Shown: piece by piece, positions 1 to 6,000 of the stretch
Numbering within the stretch: the stretch's first letter is position 1
Layout: the number at the start of each line of letters is the position of its first letter
Origin: Bacteroidetes bacterium 4572_114
GTDB lineage: Bacteria; Bacteroidota; Bacteroidia; Bacteroidales; 4484-276
NCBI GenBank assembly: GCA_002254335.1
Contig: NIVA01000080.1
Span: 1-7,359 of the forward strand
DNA: 7,359 bases
Reading direction: 5' to 3'
Made by a program: the position numbers and the translations under genes
The notes under the pieces: model-generated
Database searches by the model: none
Told to the model about the DNA's origin: nothing
The model's input: the letters and a program-made list of their open reading frames with translations, nothing else

Positions 1-1
1 A

Positions 2-97
2 ACAACCTTTGCCCGGTTTCGTATAACCACATATACCGGGGTAGGGTACTTTGGGCTTGCAACCGACGGGGAAGTAGAAGATTACGAAGTAGAAATT
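2..97 (+). other. GEVED domain 0, C-terminal fragment
   Basis: Residues 1-32 read TTFARFRITT... and end DGEVEDYEVEI. This matches the ends of the three complete GEVED domains downstream (for example YARFR, then GEVEDYKFLI). It is the last two strands or so of a beta-sandwich GEVED domain; the rest lies beyond the left edge. It shows that the protein continues upstream and that at least four GEVED copies exist. Unlike the other three copies, it is followed by the beta-propeller and not by an X module. Confidence 0.9.
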
Positions 98-3000
98 CAG
101 GCACAGGCCCAGGGGGGGGGTGATGGTGTCTTGATTTTTCATAAAGAACTCCCGGGCCAGCTTGGGATATATTTGATGAAATCGGATGGTACCGATGAAT
201 CGCAACTTACCGACCATGGCTGGTTTGGCCAGGGATCGCCAATTACCGAAAAAATAGCTTTTGGCGAATATTATAATGATGGTATCTGGACAGTAGGAAA
301 ATTTGGTGGCCAGGAACAATTGACCGATTTTGGCAATGGCCCCACATGGTCCCCCGATGCAAGTAAGATTGCCTTTTTCGATGGCACTGTCATAGGTGCT
401 GATCGTCGTATATGGGTGATGGATTCAGATGACCCTTCCACAACAACACAAATATCCAATGCCCCCGGCAGCTTCCCAAAATGGTCACCCGTCGATAGTT
501 TGATACTTTTTCATGGTGAAGTTGGTACCGGGATTTGGCAAATATATTCGGATGGCTCGGGCGAGGCCCTGCTATATTCCGGTGGTGGCTGGCCAACATG
601 GTCGCCCGATGGTGCCCGGATTGCATATACCAATTTATTGGATAGTTGTATTTATATTATGAACGCTGATGGTTCAGACAAAACAAAACTTTCTACCGAA
701 AAAGGCATTTTGGCCAACTGGGCCCCCGATGGTGCCAGTATTGCATTTGAACATGCGGTTGACGGTGGTATTTGGACCATCGGTGTAGATGGCGCCAACG
801 AAGTTCAACTCAACGCCGATGGATATGCCCCTTGCTGGCTCTTCAGTGCCCCAAGTGCCATAATTAGCGGAAAAGAGTGGCTTGCATTGCAGCAAAACCC
901 TGATGGGTCATGGGGAAATTGTTGTTCCAATTATGTATGTACCGTGGCAAAAACCGGTTTAGCTGTTCTTAAGCTTGAATCCAATGCCATTGAAGCTGGC
1001 TATTACCCAATCGACGATACTTACGTGTTTTATCAAAACGTGAGGGACGGGCTGGACTATCTCCTGGCAAATGCGCATATTATAAATATTGGCCCACAAA
1101 CTAACGGCAACCCCGACACGGATGGTGACAGCCTTGGGGTTTATTTCGTTTCCCCGTCAGGTACTTGCGAAAGTTGGCACACACGCGAAACATATGAAAC
1201 AAGCATTGTTGCCATGGCGATTGCCTGTAGCACATTTCCCGATTCTATTGTTGATGTTGTGGGCAGCGCGGTTTATGGCTGGACCTATTTGGAAGTATTG
1301 GACGATGTGGCCGATTATATTGCCTGGAGCCAAACTGATGCAGGTTTTGGCCGTGGCGGATGGAATTATATCCAACAGGACAGTAACGACCCGACAGGCG
1401 ATCCGTATGAGGATTCCAGGAGCGACCAGTCAAATTCAGGATATGCCACACTTGGGCTTGCTTATGCCGAGGCAGACTTGCCCTGGGGTTTTGGGGCACC
1501 GCTCCCAAACGCCATTACAATCCCCAACTTTGTAAGGTCCGAATTAAATATTTGGGTAAACAACATTCAGGACCCTGTTGATGGTGACGCTAATGATGGG
1601 GGGTCGCACTATGAAAGTATTGGTGATAGCTGGGGTGCAAATATGCTGAGGACCGGCAATCTGATCCAACAAATGGCATGGCTTGGCGATGTGCCAACTA
1701 CACCGAGGGTGGTAGCGGCACTAGATTATATGGAGCTGCACTGGTACGATATCGGGGATCCGGGATGGATGGGGCCGGGAATGTCGCCCACAGCAGGATA
1801 TCAGGCAATGTACACCACCATGAAGGGATTGGAAGCGTTGGGGGTTAAGTATGTCGATTGGCCGGCCAATACCATCGACTGGTATCTGGATTTTAGGAAT
1901 ACTTTGGTTGCAGAACAAAATTCAAATGGCTCATGGCCTTCTTCATGGTGGGACGATGGCGAGCAAATCCTGTCAACCGAATGGGCACTCCTGACTTTAC
2001 AGGCGATTATTGTCCCTCCTCCCGAACTGCCCGACCTTGTGGTTACCGAAAAATATGAAGTTTGGGTCGATGAACCTTACTACCAGGTTTATTACCAAGT
2101 TACAAATGCCGGTAATGATGTGGCCCCCATCAGTATTGTCGGGCTTGAAATAGATGGTGTTTTTATCGACACCGCCTGGGTGCCGGCCTTGCTCCCGGCA
2201 GGAACCTACAACAGCCATTTCGACACTCTTATAATTCATACTTTTGGTAGCGATACAATAGTTGTTTGTGCTGATTATTATGATGATATTGTTGAACTGA
2301 ACGAAGCCAACAATTGCAATCACAATACCTTGCCATGCTACGACTTTGGTGATGCACCTGATGATTCGCTGGTTCCGGGCTATCCTACGCTCCTCGCCAA
2401 CAATGGTGCATTTCATCAGATATTGCGGGGCTATTACCTCGGCAGCAGTATTGATCAGGAATTTGACGGGCAGCCAACTTACCTCGCCGATGGGGATGAT
2501 TATGATGGCAATAATGATGAACAGGGGGTTGCGTTCCCTTCCGGGATAAGTGCCGGGACTACCACAACAATATCAGTTACCGCTTCTGCACCCGGCTACC
2601 TTAATGCATGGATAGATTATGATATAAACCAGAGTTGGGCCGATCCGACCGAACAAATATTTACCGACGAACCTCTTGTTGCCGGAGTTAATATGCTTAC
2701 CTTTAATATACCGGCAGGAACCGGGGGGACTTACACTTTTGCCCGTTTCCGGTTTTGCAGCGTTCCCGGATTGTCCTTTGATGGCCCTGCGCCCGATGGC
2801 GAAGTAGAGGATTATGATATTGAAATAGAGGAAAGTGCAGTAAGCAAGATGCATTTCCCACAATGGCCCGATTTGGATACGACCGGTGTTGATGTTTATT
2901 GTATGGGCGATGTGTTGCTTGCCGATGATTTCCTTTGCACCGAAAGTGGTTATATTACCGATATTAATATATGGGGCAGCTGGCTTAATGATATTGTCCC

Positions 3001-6000
3001 GCCTCTCGCTGAAATGCCTGATGTTAAACTTAGCATCTGGTCCGACAATCCAAGCGGGCCAAATGGTCATAGCGAACCTTTAGACCTTCTTTGGAGCCGT
3101 ACATTTATCCCGAACGATTACAATATGTTCGAGTATGCCCCGGTGCCCAACGGCGAATGGTTTTATTGGCCACATTATGGTGAAGCAGTATTTCCGGGAG
3201 ATTGGAAAGTGTTTGAATTGGATTTCCTTGTTCAGGAAGAAGAAGCTTTTGTACAGGACTCTGGCACTATTTATTGGTTAAGCGTAAACGCAATTGCAAA
3301 AGAGGGAACAGACTACTTATTTGGCTGGAAGAGTAGCCAATATCATTTCAATGATTTTGCTGTGTGGCAAACTTATGCACCAACATGGAATATGCTGTGC
3401 TATCCCGAACAACATCCTCTAAAAGATACTTGTATGGATTTGGCTTTCAACATTAGTGGTTATCCAACACACTCAGATAAGTTTGACTGGGGCGATGCCC
3501 CCGATGGGCCATACCCCACATTAAAATCTTCAAATGGCGCCCATCACAGCCCTGATGGTCTTACGTTCCTCGGATTACTGATAGATACCGAAAATGATGG
3601 TATCCCCGATTTTTATGCCCTGGGGGATGACCTCGACAATATAGATGACGAAGATGGTGTGCAGTTGACCAGTTCGCTGATACCCGGCGGGGCAACAACC
3701 ATCGACATTGTAGCAAACGGAAATTGCCTCCTTAATGGTTGGATAGATTTTTATAATAACGGAAACTGGACAGATCCACCTGATCACGTGTTTATTGATG
3801 TGGCCCTTTCCCCAGGGGTAAATTCCATGAGCTTTAATGTTCCTGCAGGGGCCTTGCCGGGCGATGCCTATGCACGTTTCAGGGTTAACGGCAGTGGCGG
3901 GATATCTTATGATGGATATGGCTACGAAGGGGAAGTAGAGGATTACAAATTCCTTATCATCGACACAATCCCCAACAATAAATCCGGCAATCCGCAATAC
4001 CCCGATCCCAATGGCTGGGACATAAACATTACATATCCGGCCGAACTTGGCGACGACTGGATTTGCAGCGAGAGCGGCCCGGTGTCCGATTTCCATTTCT
4101 GGGTATCATGGTTGGATGATGAAATTCCTGATGAAATTGGAAACGCAATCGAACATTTTACCATTTCAATATATAGCGATATACCCGCCGGTCAAAGCCA
4201 GACAGGTTATAGTACGCCTGGAGATATGCTATGGACCCGCAATTTTGTACCTAATGAATTTAGTTACCAGCCTGCTTTCGATCATTTGCAGGGGTGGTTA
4301 GATCCTTACATGGGCTTTGCCGATCCAATAAACCATTACGGTTGTTACCGGATTGATATTGATAATTTTGACGAGCCCTTTGTCCAGGAAAAAGGAACGG
4401 TTTACTGGCTTGTGATAACTGCAAACCTTATAACCGGAGGCGGAGGGGCCAACACTATTGTTGTAACCCTCGATGGGGTAAATCCAAATATCCAGCCTTA
4501 TGAAACATGGGAAGAGTCAGGTGTGATTTTAAGCTTACAGGATTTGGATGGCCCTGCGTCTTATGGTGTCGATGCTGATAGGATTTGGTTGTATCCGGCC
4601 TTGCTCAATTTAGATTTCAGTATGATAGCTGGAACAGTAGTAGGGGCAGAGGTAGATATTATTGATTATTGCGGGACTGGTTGTACAGAGGCAATTTTGT
4701 ATGATGGGGCAGCGGTGGTTGACCAAAAAGGAAATAGCAGTAGTAATACAAACGAAACATTGTACCTGTCTAACCTTTTGGGATCAAATGTTGACAGGCT
4801 GACCGTAACCTCTTACGAAGGTGTAGTGATAGAAATCAGGCTAATTGTTGAAACTGAGGGCGGTGGTTACACGCTGGGTTGGAAAACATCGTTAGACCAT
4901 TGGAACGACAATGCGGTGTACCATGATCTGTCAGGTGGAAGCGACTGGTATGAACTATACGATCCGATTTCTGACAGGAATATCGATATGTCGTTTATCA
5001 TTACAGGCCAATCAGTGCAGCCCGAAAACTTAGACTTTGGCGATGCGCCAGATGAGCCATACCCGACGTTGCTGGCAAATGATGGGGCACGCCACATATA
5101 CAATCCTGACATTTTCCTTGGCAATTTGATCGATACAGAATTTGACGGCATTCAAACGCCTGATGCCCTGGGGGATGACAACGACAACCTTGATGATGAG
5201 GATGGGGTTGAGCTCTTATGGCCAATCATGGCAGGAAGCCCCTGTAAAATAAAAGTGTCGGCCTCAGTTAACGATGCCTATTTCAATGGTTGGATCGACT
5301 TTAATGGAAATGGCTCATGGGCCGAACCGGAAGATCAAATTTTTACTGATAAGGTTTTGATGGCGGGCGACAATTACATCACTTTCATAGCCCCATCAGA
5401 TGTAGTTTCCGGTTCAACGTTCGCAAGGTTCCGTTTCAGCACTCAACCAAATCTCTCTTACATAGGTAAGGCCGAAGATGGTGAAGTGGAAGATTACCTT
5501 GTTGAAGTTGAGGGTTATGGAAACATCAAATGGCAGCAAGGGCCTGATCCTGACCTCCCCGGCCTGCACGATATTTATCCTACAATAATTGCCGACGACT
5601 GGCTTTGTGCCGGTGGCGATGTTTTGGATATTCACTGGTGGGGGAATTATGAAACCTCCCAGGGGATGGAAATAAGGGGCGAAGGCATAAGCTATTTTCA
5701 CCTTAGCATCCACGAGGACAGCGATTGTTTCCCGATTGAACCGGAGATACTTGGTTTCGACGTTCCCTTCTCCTCAATCCAGGAGATAAATACCGGGATG
5801 ATAAATGCCGAAGGCTCAATAATCTACTTGTATGAGTTTTTCCTCCCCGAACCATTTGCCCAGGAAAAGGGTAAGACATACTGGCTGGATATATCAGCAT
5901 TCGCCAACGACCCCGAATCTCCGCCAATATGGAGATGGCAGGAAGCAAACAGGTGGTATGAACCCATTTTGTGTGGTGCTGTCGAAAAAACGGACCCGGG

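Noticed and set aside
131..133. TTG as the start codon of the large protein
   Set aside because: The same frame is open and encodes a GEVED domain upstream to the window edge, and no signal peptide follows the TTG.
1000..1030. PIDDTY segment as a squalene-cyclase DxDD catalytic motif
   Set aside because: It has only two adjacent Asp, without the first Asp of DxDD, and lies near the N-terminal helices of the toroid instead of in the expected catalytic position.
1089..1535. 148-residue open frame on the + strand in another frame
   Set aside because: It overlaps the toroid region, whose own frame carries a continuous and recognisable domain. The alternative protein has no recognisable features.
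848..2011. Alpha-2-macroglobulin-type thioester domain
   Set aside because: The fold class is similar, but there is no GCGEQ-like thioester motif; QW-like motifs fit the prenyltransferase/squalene-cyclase repeat type better.
2573..3070. 165-residue open frame on the - strand
   Set aside because: It lies opposite GEVED 1 and X1, has no family resemblance and no credible initiation context.
3575..4096. 173-residue open frame on the - strand
   Set aside because: It lies wholly opposite GEVED 2 and the start of X2, and its protein shows no recognisable domain. It is a shadow of the + strand frame.
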